Counted from the stretch's first letter, positions 24,661-33,257 are shown. The stretch: DNA of 64,000 nucleotides from Levilinea saccharolytica (GCF_001306035.1 NZ_LGCM01000046.1:54235-118234), one strand, 5' to 3'. The notes: a model not told the origin generated them from the sequence alone. Numbers and translations are program-made.

Positions 24661-24912
24661 AAATTTTCGACCTTGAACCGCAAAACGTGGGTTAGCCCCT
24701 GCAGCGGACCGCTTATTTGCGAGTTCGCCGTTGTTTTGAATGACCTTCAACACCCCCCCTATTCTCTCGAAAAAGGTGAAGGTATATATAAAGTATAGGA
24801 AAACCCGGCGGCTTGGGAAGTGATAATACTCATAAAATGAATATTATCTTGTGCAGAGATCTGTTTGAGCTGCCAATAGGGGTTGGCACGGAATTGGGCT
24901 CAGGCAGGCAGT
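24661..24912. other. Upstream leader/promoter region of the yedE module, no gene seen
   Basis: About 250 bp with no convincing coding frame. Leftward TATACT (24797-24792) could be the -10 box but has no good -35. Between it and the leader SD are small GC hairpins (such as GCGGTCCGC near 24705) that may belong to the 5' leader. I do not recognise a known riboswitch class. Confidence 0.35.
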
Positions 24913-24916
24913 TAAA

Positions 24917-24946
24917 CAAAAAAAGCCCCTTTGCAGAGGCTTTTTG
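24917..24946 (-). terminator. Terminator of tRNA-Asn
   Basis: Leftward AAGCCTC-TGCAAA-GGGGCTT stem with one wobble, followed by a run of T, directly after the encoded CCA end. Confidence 0.85.
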
Positions 24947-25022
24947 TGGCTCCCCGAGTAGGACTCGAACCTACAACCTAGCGGTTAACAGCCGCCCGCT
25001 CTGCCGATTGAGCTATCAGGGA
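24947..25022 (-). tRNA. tRNA-Asn (anticodon GTT)
   Basis: The 76-nt leftward sequence folds as a standard cloverleaf: acceptor TCCCTGA/TCGGGGA (with a G-T pair), D arm AGCTCAATCGGCAGAGC, anticodon loop CTGTTAA with anticodon GTT, T arm with GTTCGAGTC, discriminator G and genome-encoded CCA. Only a 17-18 nt region separates it from the transporter ATPase gene upstream. Confidence 0.96.
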
Positions 25023-25033
25023 ATACGTCAATT

Positions 25034-25062
25034 ATTATAAGATCGGTTTGCGCTGGTGTCAA
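25034..25062 (-). promoter_or_regulatory. Consensus promoter of tRNA-Asn
   Basis: TTGACA (25062-25057), 17-nt spacer, TATAAT (25039-25034): exact consensus. The -35 box contains the TGA stop codon of the tungstate/molybdate ATPase gene. Confidence 0.88.
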
Positions 25063-26141
25063 GGCCGGGGAATGAGATGCGCGGCGCTGGCTTTGAACGC
25101 GGCCTGAACCGGCAGCCCAGGGGCCAGGCCCATCTCTTCGGCGGAAGAACGCGTGATCAGGGCCACCAGGGGAAAGCCGCAGTCCAGGGTCACGCGCACC
25201 AGGGGGCCTTGCGGCAGGGTGCGCGTCACCGTGCCGGACAGGCGGTTGCGCGCGCTGGAGGCCGGCACCCCGGCGCTGGTGTAGAGGGTGATGTCTTCAG
25301 GGCGCAGGCACACGTACACGCGCCGGCCGGGCGGCTGCTGGCCGAGGGCTTCGATCTGAAAGCCGTCGGCAGCCACCAGATTCAGCCCGTCTTGCTGGGA
25401 GATCACCTGGGCGGGCAGGTAGGTTTCAACGCCCACAAACGCGGCGATTTCGGGGTCAGCGGGGGCCGAGAACACCTGCTGGGGGGCGGCCACCTGGCGC
25501 AGTTCACCGGCGATGAGGACGGCCACGCGCGTGCCCAGCAGCAGGGCTTCGTTAAGATCGTGGGTGACAAACACGGCGGTTTGACGGGTTTCGCTGAGCA
25601 GGGTTTGCAGATCGTCCAGCAGGCGGGCGCGGGTGGGGGCATCCAGGGCACTGAAGGGTTCATCCAGGAAAAGAATCTCAGGTTCCACCGCCAGGGCGCG
25701 CGCCAGGGAAACGCGCTGGGCTTCGCCGCCCGAAAGGGTGCGGGCGCGGCGCTGGGCCAACCCAGCCACCCCCAGGCGCTCCAACCAATGTTGGGCGCGG
25801 CGTTGGGTTTCGGCGCGCGGCAGCCCGCGGAAGCGCAGCCCGCTGGCGGCGTTATCATACACGCTGGTATCCATGAGCAGCGGTTCTTGCAGCACCAGAG
25901 ACGTGCGGCGGCGGTAAGCCAGCGCCCCTCGCGAGGGGATGGGCTGGCCGCGGAAGCGCAGCTCGCCGCGGCTGGGGGTGAGCAGCGCACACAGGGTGAG
26001 CATCAGGGTGCTTTTTCCGGCGCCGTTGGGCCCAATGACGGCCAGTACTTCGCCTTCTTCAACGCTCAATTGGGGCACGCGCAGCACGGAGCGCCCGTCA
26101 CGCAGGATTTCGAGATCGCGGACTTCCAGGACGGCGCTCAC
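25059..26141 (-). CDS. Tungstate/molybdate-type ABC transporter, ATP-binding protein
   Basis: A 360-residue oxyanion-importer ATPase: Walker A GPNGAGKSTLML, Q-loop LVLQEPLLMDTSVYDN, signature LSGGEAQRVSLARAL, Walker B ILFLDEPFSALDA and switch His FVTHDLNEA. The C-terminal 110 residues form a TOBE-like regulatory domain. The branch resembles TupC/WtpC/ModC. Its partner permease is 3 nt upstream. With an aldehyde:ferredoxin oxidoreductase 3 kb away, tungstate is the favoured substrate. The periplasmic binding protein is not in the window. Confidence 0.85.
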   Translation of the reverse strand: MSAVLEVRDLEILRDGRSVLRVPQLSVEEGEVLAVIGPNGAGKSTLMLTLCALLTPSRGELRFRGQPIPSRGALAYRRRTSLVLQEPLLMDTSVYDNAASGLRFRGLPRAETQRRAQHWLERLGVAGLAQRRARTLSGGEAQRVSLARALAVEPEILFLDEPFSALDAPTRARLLDDLQTLLSETRQTAVFVTHDLNEALLLGTRVAVLIAGELRQVAAPQQVFSAPADPEIAAFVGVETYLPAQVISQQDGLNLVAADGFQIEALGQQPPGRRVYVCLRPEDITLYTSAGVPASSARNRLSGTVTRTLPQGPLVRVTLDCGFPLVALITRSSAEEMGLAPGLPVQAAFKASAAHLIPRP

Positions 26142-26144
26142 GGC

Positions 26145-26843
26145 TTACTCCCTCAGGCGGCGCTGCTGCACCCAGGTGAGCAGCAGGTTGATCAGATAGG
26201 CCAGCAGCATGAGGATGACGCTGAGGGCGATGGCGACGGCAAATTCGCCTTTGCTGTTTTCCAGGACGATGGCGGTAGTGAGCACACGCGTCTGCCCGCG
26301 CAGATTGCCGCCGACCATCATCGAAGCGCCCACCTCCGAAATGACGCTGCCAAAACCGGCCATGACGGCGGCCAGCAGCGGCAAGCGCGCCTCGCGCCAC
26401 AACGCCCACACAATTTGCAGGCGCGAAGCCCCCAAACCCTTGAGCTGCAATTCCAGGCGGGGGTTCAGCTGCTGCAAGGCGGCCAGGGTGAGGCCGGTGA
26501 CCACCGGGGCGGCGATGACCGTTTGGGCGATGATGATGGCGGTGGGGGTGTACATCAGGCGCAGATCGCCCAAGGGGCCAGAGCGCCACAGGAAAATGGA
26601 AACGGCCAGCCCCACCACCACGGGCGGCAGGGCCATGCCGGTGTTGACCAGGCTGATCCAAAAGCGGCGGGTGGGGAAATGACCCAGCGCCAGCAGTGTG
26701 CCCAGGGGCAGCCCCACCAGCAGGCTGACGAGGGTGGCGATGCCGGAAACGCGCAGCGACAACCCGGTGATGGACAGGACTTCAGGGTCGGCGCTGAACA
26801 GCAGCTGCACCGCGTGTACCAGACCTTCCCAAATAAGTGACAT
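26145..26843 (-). CDS. Tungstate/molybdate-type ABC transporter, permease
   Basis: A 232-residue BPD_transp_1 permease with about six helices, close in layout to TupB. Features: SITGLSLRVSGIATLVSLLV near the N-terminus, TGMALPPVVVGLAVSIFLWR, and the ATPase-coupling EAA loop LQLKGLGASRLQIVWALWRE, followed by SEVGASMMVGGNLRGQTRVL, typical of tungstate/anion permeases. Start ATG 26843; it follows the P-loop NTPase by 12 nt and precedes the ATPase by 3 nt. Confidence 0.87.
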   Translation of the reverse strand: MSLIWEGLVHAVQLLFSADPEVLSITGLSLRVSGIATLVSLLVGLPLGTLLALGHFPTRRFWISLVNTGMALPPVVVGLAVSIFLWRSGPLGDLRLMYTPTAIIIAQTVIAAPVVTGLTLAALQQLNPRLELQLKGLGASRLQIVWALWREARLPLLAAVMAGFGSVISEVGASMMVGGNLRGQTRVLTTAIVLENSKGEFAVAIALSVILMLLAYLINLLLTWVQQRRLRE

Positions 26844-26855
26844 GGAAGCAGTTTC

Positions 26856-27398
26856 CTACGCGGCAGCGGCCAGCCAGGCGGCGGCCAGCCCAGGGGCCTG
26901 GGCGGCTGACCACAGGGTGATGATTTCGCCGTGGGGCCAGCGCTGGCGGGCGATGGGGATCAGTTCGGGGCGCACCACCGCCAGAGCCAGGCGGTATTGG
27001 GCGCTGTCGAGGGCGCGCAGGGCCGAAAGCCAGCCCTGGCCGTGTTCCAGCTCGTAAGGGCCGAGTTCATCCACCACCAAGAGGTCGGCGGGGACGGCGC
27101 TGCGGAAGGCGGCGTCGCCCCAGGCCAGGGCTTCGGGATCCAAAATCCATTCCGGATCGGCGGGCGGGGGGGCATAGGCGGCCAGCGGGCGCTGCTGCTG
27201 TGTGGATAGATCCAGGGCGTCTTTGCCCTGCTTGCGCCCGTTTTCAAAGCGGGTGGGGCTGCACACCCCGCGCACCGTCCATCCGGCGTCGCGGGCCAGG
27301 TCGGCGGCCACGCGGCACAGGCTGGTTTTCCCAATGCCGCGCCAGCCGGTGATGATCATTAAGCTGCCAGGGTGAAGAGGAGGGCTTTGCATTTGCAT
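26856..27398 (-). CDS. P-loop NTPase (THEP1/NTPase_1-like) in the oxyanion-transport operon
   Basis: A 180-residue single-domain P-loop protein: Walker A ITGWRGIGKTSLCRVA and Walker B-like LLVVDELGPYELEHG (the DE-x-G-x-x-E pattern of THEP1 nucleoside-triphosphatases). First gene of the operon with the tungstate/molybdate permease and ATPase, so a role in cofactor (molybdopterin) nucleotide handling is possible, but this is inferred from position. Start ATG 27398 lies exactly 6 nt after TATAAT (27410-27405), with no SD: a leaderless mRNA. Confidence 0.75.
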   Translation of the reverse strand: MQMQSPPLHPGSLMIITGWRGIGKTSLCRVAADLARDAGWTVRGVCSPTRFENGRKQGKDALDLSTQQQRPLAAYAPPPADPEWILDPEALAWGDAAFRSAVPADLLVVDELGPYELEHGQGWLSALRALDSAQYRLALAVVRPELIPIARQRWPHGEIITLWSAAQAPGLAAAWLAAAA

Positions 27399-27404
27399 GG
27401 GTCT

Positions 27405-27410
27405 ATTATA
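27405..27410 (-). promoter_or_regulatory. -10 box for leaderless NTPase-transporter transcript
   Basis: TATAAT ends 6 nt before the NTPase ATG; the -35 region is not convincing. Confidence 0.5.
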
Positions 27411-27414
27411 CCCA

Positions 27415-27452
27415 TAGAAACAACAGCGGGCGGCCTTTCACAGACCGCCCGC
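27415..27452 (-). terminator. Terminator of the 86-residue protein gene
   Basis: GCGGGCGG (27426-27433) pairs with CCGCCCGC (27445-27452); leftward it is followed by a T-rich TGTTGTTTC. It also separates the upstream small gene from the NTPase promoter. Confidence 0.75.
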
Positions 27453-27476
27453 GCTTGAGAATCCAGTGAGCCGGGC

Positions 27477-27737
27477 TTAGCGCCGCGGCAAATTGCGGCT
27501 GAGCCGCCAGCGGTTAATGAGACTGCCCAATTCGGTCACGCTGCGGGCCAGGTTGAGCTGCTCGCCGCCCGCGGCCACCAGGGCGGCGGCCTGGGTGCGG
27601 ATTTCTTTGGCCATGTCCTCGTTCATGCCGCTTTGTTCCAGGGTTTCGACCCAGCCTTTTTGGGTTTCGGCGTCAAAGGGCAGTTTTTGCACCCACGCCA
27701 GGATCTTTTTTTCTTCAGGGGATAATTTTGCAGCCAT
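27477..27737 (-). CDS. Small helical protein, unknown function
   Basis: An 86-residue soluble, mostly helical protein (MAAKLSPEEKKILAWVQKLP; MNEDMAKEIRTQAAALVAAG). No cysteines and no membrane helix. Start ATG 27737 has GGAGG (TCCTGGAGGTACCT) upstream. Flanked by a terminator downstream and the AI-2E-family gene upstream. I do not recognise a family. Confidence 0.7.
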   Translation of the reverse strand: MAAKLSPEEKKILAWVQKLPFDAETQKGWVETLEQSGMNEDMAKEIRTQAAALVAAGGEQLNLARSVTELGSLINRWRLSRNLPRR

Positions 27738-27790
27738 AGGTACCTCCAGGATGTATTGTACCGTGAATCGGGCAGAACGTCAGGTGGGCT

Positions 27791-28963
27791 TTAGCGGCGG
27801 CGCGCGTTGGGCGGTGGGCTGGAGGTGCGGCGCGGACGTTCGCGCCACCAGCGCGGGTTGGGAGGCGGCAGGGTGGGGGTAAGGGGCTCATCCGGAAAAG
27901 GCTCGGCGTCCACCAGGCGGGCGTAGATGTAACGGCCCAGGATGCGCAGCGAGGCGATGGAAGGGGCTGCCAGCACCACGCCCAACACCCCTGCCAGGGC
28001 GGCGCCGCTGAGGATGCCCAGGATGACCACCACGGGTGGCAGGCGCACACTGCGGCCGATGATGCGCGGGATGAGGTAGTTCAGGTCAAATTGGGTGAAG
28101 GTGATGTGCAGGGCCAACACCACCAGAGCAAAGGTCCAGTTGGGCAGGGGCAGCCAGGTGGAGCCGCCAAACAAGGCCAGCAGTGAGGCCAGCACCAGCC
28201 AGATGCCGTGGCCGACGGAGGGCAGAAATTCCAAAATGCCCCCCAAAACGCCCATCGCCACGGCGAAGGGCAGGCCGATGATCAGACCTTCAGCGGTCAG
28301 GATCAGGCTGACGATGACCGCCAGCAGCAGCTGCCCGCGGAAGAAGGCGCTCCAGATGGTGTTGATCTCGTCGCGCAGGCGGATGAAGTCGCTTTCATAG
28401 CCAGGAGGGGCCAGCGAGGTGAGCCAATCGTTGAGGGCGGCCGAGTCTTTGATGAGATAGATGGAAATGACCACGATGAAGACCACCCACACAATGGACC
28501 CCACCAGGGCGGCCACGATGTCAATCGTCTGGGTGAAGAGCGGGCGCAGCAAGTCTTGCAGGCTAGCCGAAAGCTGGGCCAGGAGGGCCTCACCCGAGAA
28601 GGTGAAGGGACCAATTTGCAGCGGTTGATCCACCCACTGTTGGGCCTGGTTGAGCAGCAGGGTGATGTCGCGGGCCAGTTCGCGCACCTGCTGGATGAGC
28701 AGGGGGATGATGATCCACAGCGCGCCGCTGATGAACAGGGCGAGCAGCAGGTAGATGACGGCGATGGCTGCGCCGCGCGAACCCTTCAGCGGCGGCTGCA
28801 GCCGGTTCACCAGAGGGGTCAAGACGTAAGCCAGGATCACCGCCAGCACCACCGGCGCAATGACGGCGGAAAACTTGTAGAGCAGGAAGATGAACCCGGC
28901 CAGGATCACCAGGGAGACGGCGATTTTGACCTGGGGCGACCAAAGGGGGCGGGAAGGCTTCAT
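27791..28963 (-). CDS. AI-2E-family (PerM-like) permease
   Basis: A 390-residue polytopic protein with about eight helices in the AI-2E transporter layout: paired N-terminal helices to residue 80, a long amphipathic middle (HLLLNQAQQW-like region about 100-150) and the conserved VWVVFIVVISIYLIKD, FRGQLLLAVIVSLIL and GGILEFLPSVGHGIW-type segments near 270-300. Members export small molecules or Na+; a substrate cannot be assigned. The C-terminal 50 residues are Pro/Arg-rich and cytoplasmic. Confidence 0.85.
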   Translation of the reverse strand: MKPSRPLWSPQVKIAVSLVILAGFIFLLYKFSAVIAPVVLAVILAYVLTPLVNRLQPPLKGSRGAAIAVIYLLLALFISGALWIIIPLLIQQVRELARDITLLLNQAQQWVDQPLQIGPFTFSGEALLAQLSASLQDLLRPLFTQTIDIVAALVGSIVWVVFIVVISIYLIKDSAALNDWLTSLAPPGYESDFIRLRDEINTIWSAFFRGQLLLAVIVSLILTAEGLIIGLPFAVAMGVLGGILEFLPSVGHGIWLVLASLLALFGGSTWLPLPNWTFALVVLALHITFTQFDLNYLIPRIIGRSVRLPPVVVILGILSGAALAGVLGVVLAAPSIASLRILGRYIYARLVDAEPFPDEPLTPTLPPPNPRWWRERPRRTSSPPPNARRR

Positions 28964-29106
28964 GCATGTATTTTATCGGAAATATCCACGGGGAACAACG
29001 CCCCTGCGCGGGGTATAATGGACCCAACGGGGAAAAGTTGGCAGCACACAGGCCCCCAGGCTGGGCGGGGGGAGGGCCTGAAAACGATGATCAGCAGGAG
29101 CGTGAC

Positions 29107-31065
29107 ATGTTCGCGGTGATGGGCAAAATATTATGGGTGGACCTGAGCGAGGGGCGGTGCTGGGAAGAGGCCGTGCCGGAATGGGTGTACCAGACTTATC
29201 TATCGGGCATGGGTTTGGCGGCCTACACGCTGTACCGCGCCGTCCCGGCCGGGGCCGACCCGCTGGGGCCGGAGAACGTGTTGGGGTTTGTTTCCGGCCT
29301 GCTGACGGGCACGGGCAGCATGATGACCGGCCGCTGGATGGTGACGGGTAAATCGCCGCTGACGGGCACCTGGGGCGACGCCAACTGCGGCGGCACGCTG
29401 GCCCCGGCCATCAAACACGCGGGCTACGACGGCATTTTTGTGCGCGGCATCAGCCCTCGGCCGGTGTATCTGTATGTGGATCACGGGCGGGCGGAGCTGC
29501 GCGCGGCGGACGAGCTTTGGGGGCTGGATACGCGCCAGACGGAAGACCGCCTGCAGGCGCTGTTTACCGGCCGGCCGGTGAGCGTGGCCTGCATTGGCCC
29601 GGCAGGGGAGAAATGTTCGCGCATCGCGGGTATTTCCAACGACCAGGGGCGCATGGCGGCGCGCTCGGGGCTGGGGGCGGTGATGGGGGCCAAGCGGCTG
29701 AAGGCGCTGGTGGTGAGCGGGGCCTTCCCCATCCCCACGGCACAGCCCGAAGAGATGCAGCGGCTGACGAAACGCTTTTTACGTTGGGCCAATTTCCAGC
29801 CGCCCTTTGTCAACGGCCAGGGCGCGCGCCTTTTGGGGACGGTGATGCGCTGGATGCCGCTGAGCCTGCGCCAGGACGGCATGCTGTACAAGTTCTTTTT
29901 GACTAAATACGGCACGGTGGGACTGAATCAATTCAGTATTGAGACGGGCGACGCGCCGGTGGGCAACTGGGCCGGGACCAACGAGGATTTCCCCCCCAAC
30001 CGCTCAGAAACCGTCAACCCCGACCGCATCCGCGAGCGAGAGCAGGCCAAATATCACTGCTATTCCTGCCCGGTGGGCTGCGGGGGTATGACCCATTTTG
30101 CGGGCGGGCAGCGCGAAACCCATAAACCCGAATACGAAACCGTTCTGGCCCTGGGCGGGCTGCTCTTGAACCAGGATCTGGAAAGCATTTTTGAAGCCAA
30201 CGAAATGCTGAACCGGGCGGGGATGGACAGCATCTCCGCGGGGGGCACGCTGGCTTTTGCGCTGGAGGCCTACGAACGCGGCTGGATCACCCGTGAGGAC
30301 ACGGGCGGGCTGGAACTGCGCTGGGGCGACAGCACGGTCATTTTGGAGCTGCTGCGGCGCATGATCGCCCGCGAGGGGATTGGCGATTGGTTGGCGGACG
30401 GCAGCCGGGCGGCAGCGGAGCGCATGGGGCGCGGCTCCATCGAGGCAGCTGTGCAGGCGGGGGGGCAGGAACTGGCCATGCACGACGGGCGCAATGATCC
30501 CGGCTTTGCCCTGCACGCCGCGCTCGACCCCACCCCCGGGCGGCACACCGTGGGGGCTTACCTGTATTATGAAATGTTTCAGCTGTGGCGCAAGATTCCG
30601 CGCCTGCCGGCGGCGCGCGGGCCGCTGTACCCCAAGGGGCACAAATACGGTGCGGACCGCGAAAAGGCGGTTCAGGCGGCGGCCAACAGCCAGTTTATCC
30701 AACTGCTCAACGGCGCGGGGGGGTGTCTGTTTGGGGCCTTTATTGGGATGCAGCGTATGCCCTTGTTTGAATGGCTGAACGCGGCCACGGGTTGGGATCT
30801 GGATGCGGAAGCCTATCTGCGCATTGGGCGCAACATTCAAACCGCACGCCAGGCGTTTAACGCCCGCGAGAATTTGCCCCTCAAAGCGCCCATTTCTCCG
30901 CGCGCCCTGGGCTTGCCGCCGCAGACGCGCGGCGCGAACCGCGGGCGCAGTGTGCCGTTGGAAGAGCTGGCCAGTCTGTATTGGGCTGAGATGGGCTGGG
31001 ATGAGAGCAGCGGACGCCCTCCGCGGGCCGAACTGGCGGCGCTGGGTCTGGAAGCTGAGGAATAG
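29107..31065 (+). CDS. Tungsten-dependent aldehyde:ferredoxin oxidoreductase
   Basis: A 652-residue AOR-family enzyme, oxidising aldehydes to acids with ferredoxin. The N-terminal domain has MGKILWVDLSEGRCWEE, GTGSMMTGRWMVTGKSPLTG and TWGDANCGG; the [4Fe-4S] ligands appear as YHCYSCPVGCGG (CxxCxxxC, about residue 325) with the distant fourth Cys in GAGGCLFGAF. Both bispterin-binding regions look intact. ATG 29107 was chosen because AGGAG lies 9 nt upstream. A ferredoxin gene follows 9 nt on and a tungstate/molybdate importer is close by. Confidence 0.93.
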   Translation: MFAVMGKILWVDLSEGRCWEEAVPEWVYQTYLSGMGLAAYTLYRAVPAGADPLGPENVLGFVSGLLTGTGSMMTGRWMVTGKSPLTGTWGDANCGGTLAPAIKHAGYDGIFVRGISPRPVYLYVDHGRAELRAADELWGLDTRQTEDRLQALFTGRPVSVACIGPAGEKCSRIAGISNDQGRMAARSGLGAVMGAKRLKALVVSGAFPIPTAQPEEMQRLTKRFLRWANFQPPFVNGQGARLLGTVMRWMPLSLRQDGMLYKFFLTKYGTVGLNQFSIETGDAPVGNWAGTNEDFPPNRSETVNPDRIREREQAKYHCYSCPVGCGGMTHFAGGQRETHKPEYETVLALGGLLLNQDLESIFEANEMLNRAGMDSISAGGTLAFALEAYERGWITREDTGGLELRWGDSTVILELLRRMIAREGIGDWLADGSRAAAERMGRGSIEAAVQAGGQELAMHDGRNDPGFALHAALDPTPGRHTVGAYLYYEMFQLWRKIPRLPAARGPLYPKGHKYGADREKAVQAAANSQFIQLLNGAGGCLFGAFIGMQRMPLFEWLNAATGWDLDAEAYLRIGRNIQTARQAFNARENLPLKAPISPRALGLPPQTRGANRGRSVPLEELASLYWAEMGWDESSGRPPRAELAALGLEAEE

Positions 31066-31074
31066 GGGGACCGT

Positions 31075-31473
31075 ATGGCGCATTGGATCAGCGAGGTATG
31101 CAGCGGCTGCGGGGCCTGCGCGCATATTTGCCCGGTGGGGGCGGTGCTGGGACAGCGCCGCGAACCGCACCACATTGACCCGATGCGCTGCATCGACTGC
31201 GGGGCTTGCGGGCGGGTGTGCGCGGCGGGGGCGGTGCACACGGCACAGGATGAGGTGGTGGCACGGCTGGCGCGGGCTGCGTGGCCTCGCCCTAATTTTG
31301 ACCTGCGGGACTGCACCGCCTGTAAAATTTGTGTGTTTGCCTGCCCGGTGGGGGTGATTCAGTTAGACGCGCAGGGGTTGCCCAGCCTGACTCGGCCTTC
31401 GGCCTGCATTGGCTGCGGGCTGTGCGCCCGCTGCTGCCCGGCGGGGGTGATTGACATGGCGGTGAAGGTTTAG
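31075..31473 (+). CDS. Four-cluster [4Fe-4S] ferredoxin, AOR electron partner
   Basis: A 132-residue iron-sulfur protein with four CxxCxxCxxxCP-type motifs: CSGCGACAHICP, CIDCGACGRVCA, CTACKICVFACP and CIGCGLCARCCP, the layout of two fused 2x[4Fe-4S] ferredoxins. It is placed 9 nt after the AOR gene, so it likely takes electrons from the aldehyde oxidation. Stop overlaps the convergent YgbA-like gene by 4 nt. Confidence 0.93.
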   Translation: MAHWISEVCSGCGACAHICPVGAVLGQRREPHHIDPMRCIDCGACGRVCAAGAVHTAQDEVVARLARAAWPRPNFDLRDCTACKICVFACPVGVIQLDAQGLPSLTRPSACIGCGLCARCCPAGVIDMAVKV

Positions 31474-31838
31474 GTTTTGGGCGCGCGGCGGGCAGCGGGT
31501 TCGGGGGCGGGCCGCAAACCGTCCAGCAGGTGCAGCACGGCCAGAATGGGGTGGCGGCGCAGCATGCGCGGCCCGGCGTAGCGCATCATCACGCGCACGC
31601 GTTCCCGCAGGGCGGGCTGGTAACAGTGAACGCGGCATTTCGCGCAGGTGGATTTATCTTCCTGAAAAGGGCAGCGCTGCAGGCGCTGAAGGGCATACTC
31701 CTGCAATTCCTGACAGTCTGCGCACAGGGTTCCGGCGGGTGGGTGGTGCAGATCGCGGCAGTACAGGGCGGTCATCACCTGGATGGTTTTGGCTTCGCGG
31801 CGCAAACGGGGGTGAGTGAAGGTGGGGGGCGGGTTCAC
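31470..31838 (-). CDS. YgbA-like (nitrous-oxide-stimulated promoter family) protein
   Basis: A 122-residue Cys/His-rich protein matching the YgbA_NO family: HPRLRREAKTIQVMTALYCRD, LCADCQELQEYALQRLQRCP and CAKCRVHCYQPALRERVRVM with MRYAGPRMLRRHP. The conserved cysteines probably bind an iron-sulfur cluster or zinc. In enterobacteria ygbA is NsrR-controlled and linked to nitrosative stress; a similar role here is only plausible. Confidence 0.88.
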   Translation of the reverse strand: MNPPPTFTHPRLRREAKTIQVMTALYCRDLHHPPAGTLCADCQELQEYALQRLQRCPFQEDKSTCAKCRVHCYQPALRERVRVMMRYAGPRMLRRHPILAVLHLLDGLRPAPEPAARRAPKT

Positions 31839-31927
31839 GCGGTTCTCCGGTAGAAATAAGCTTCAGGATACGAATAGATTACGGCTTTTGCCGCTCGGTT
31901 TCTTTGCGCTGGCGCAAACCCGCGGAA

Positions 31928-33154
31928 TCATCCTGGTGCGGTGCGCAGGCGGCGTACGCTGCTGAGGGCCTGCACCGCCCACCGCTCATCCTGAGGGTCT
32001 TTCCAGGCGGCGGCCACCATGGCGATGGTATCGGCATCCACCACCGCGCCGGTGAGGATCCAATGGCTGGCGGGGGAGTTGTTGGGGGGGTGAATCTGAA
32101 AAAACGTGCGGCAGGCGTCCTGGCGAGGAAGGGTTTGCCAGCCCGCGAAAAAGGCATCCAGGCCGGCGCTGTCATCTTGCAGCACTTCCTGGCGGGGCAT
32201 GGGCACCAGGCGGAAGGTGCGGTCGAGGTCCCAATAAATGGGGCCTTTGTCGGTTTCAGCGAACAAGAAGCGCCCCGGCAGGCGCGCCACCCAGTCGTGG
32301 GGGAAAGGGATGAGCAGATCACCGCGGCGGTAGCCGATGGGTTCGCTGAGGGGCAGGTCGGGGGGCACACAGGCGCTGGGGGTCGGCATCTCCATCAAAG
32401 CCGCCAGTTCACTCCAGGCGGCCAGGGGCAGAGGCAGCAGCGGGTCGAGGCGGCGGGCGGCGTCCAGATGGGCCAGGGCGGCTTCACCGAGATTGCGTTC
32501 CAGAGGGGTGCGGGGGGAAGTCCAGGTGCAGTCGTTCCACAGCAGCCACAGGGCGGCGTTGCGGTGGTAGAGGGCGTCGCGTTCCACATTGGGCCAGACA
32601 AAGAACTGTTGGGCCAGGGGGGTGAGAGACGGAGCGGCCAGCAGGCTGGGAACCTCCGCAGCGGCGAGCACGCCCAGGGGGGTGCAGATGCCTTCGCGGC
32701 GAGCGGGATACCAGGCGTCGGTGGGGAAGTTGACGTGGATGCCCGATGCGCCGGGCTGCACCTGGGTGAGGGTGTAGAGCATGTCGTGCAGCCAGGTGTA
32801 AAAATGCTGGCGCAGGGTGCCAAAATCGCGCAGCTCCCAAAAACCGGTCTCGTCCTGCACGCGCAGCTCCACCCAGGCCTGACGGCTGTAGGTCAGCAGG
32901 AAATCGGCGGCGGCTTTATGAAAGCCCGGCCCGGCTGCACTGCTTTGGGCCGAGCCGCGCAGTCCGCCCGCGGTTTGGGCCACGTACAGGGTGCCGCCGG
33001 GGCAGAATTCCACCCCCGCTTCGCCCGGTCCCCATTCCACCCAACGCAGGCCCAGACGGCGGGCAAGCAGCTGCATTTCGCGCAGCAGGTTGGGCTGTAA
33101 CATGCGGGCGGTGCTGGGGATGGGGGCGGTTTCGAACAGAATTTGCAGACTCAT
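31928..33154 (-). CDS. Cytoplasmic protein of unknown function, 408 residues
   Basis: A 408-residue soluble protein with no signal peptide or membrane helix. Visible features are Trp/aromatic-rich stretches (GIHVNFPTDAWYP, WLLWNDCTWTSP, GPIYWDLDRTFRL) and a C-terminal GAVVDADTIAMVAAAWKD. I do not recognise the family. ATG 33154 (MSLQILFETA) was preferred over an upstream start at 33199, which would overlap the -10 box; SD is weak. Divergent from the acyltransferase-like gene. Confidence 0.65.
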   Translation of the reverse strand: MSLQILFETAPIPSTARMLQPNLLREMQLLARRLGLRWVEWGPGEAGVEFCPGGTLYVAQTAGGLRGSAQSSAAGPGFHKAAADFLLTYSRQAWVELRVQDETGFWELRDFGTLRQHFYTWLHDMLYTLTQVQPGASGIHVNFPTDAWYPARREGICTPLGVLAAAEVPSLLAAPSLTPLAQQFFVWPNVERDALYHRNAALWLLWNDCTWTSPRTPLERNLGEAALAHLDAARRLDPLLPLPLAAWSELAALMEMPTPSACVPPDLPLSEPIGYRRGDLLIPFPHDWVARLPGRFLFAETDKGPIYWDLDRTFRLVPMPRQEVLQDDSAGLDAFFAGWQTLPRQDACRTFFQIHPPNNSPASHWILTGAVVDADTIAMVAAAWKDPQDERWAVQALSSVRRLRTAPG

Positions 33155-33189
33155 CGTGGTTAGGCCCAGAGGTTGGCTGGGGTGAGGTA

Positions 33190-33219
33190 AGTATAACAAA
33201 CCATGCCAAATTTGGCCAA
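33190..33219 (-). promoter_or_regulatory. Promoter of the 408-residue protein gene
   Basis: TTGGCC (33219-33214), 18-nt spacer, TATACT (33195-33190), 35 nt before the chosen ATG. Confidence 0.5.
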
Positions 33220-33257
33220 AACTCGCACATCTGGGTCAGAACAGGTAGAATTCGGGC

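Noticed and set aside
24661..24800. Known riboswitch in the yedE upstream leader
   Set aside because: No match to SAM, Moco, cobalamin or other cores that I can recognise; left as unassigned leader sequence.
24897..25022. tRNA-Sec
   Set aside because: The tRNA has a GTT anticodon and normal 7-bp acceptor and short variable arm, so it is tRNA-Asn.
25056..26840. A 594-codon rightward open frame opposite the tungstate/molybdate permease and ATPase genes
   Set aside because: It is the antisense shadow of two clearly conserved genes; composition (Gln/Gly/Ala/His-rich) shows no domain.
30004..31239. A 411-codon leftward frame opposite the AOR gene
   Set aside because: AOR and ferredoxin motifs on the other strand are unmistakable; the antisense product has no recognisable domain.
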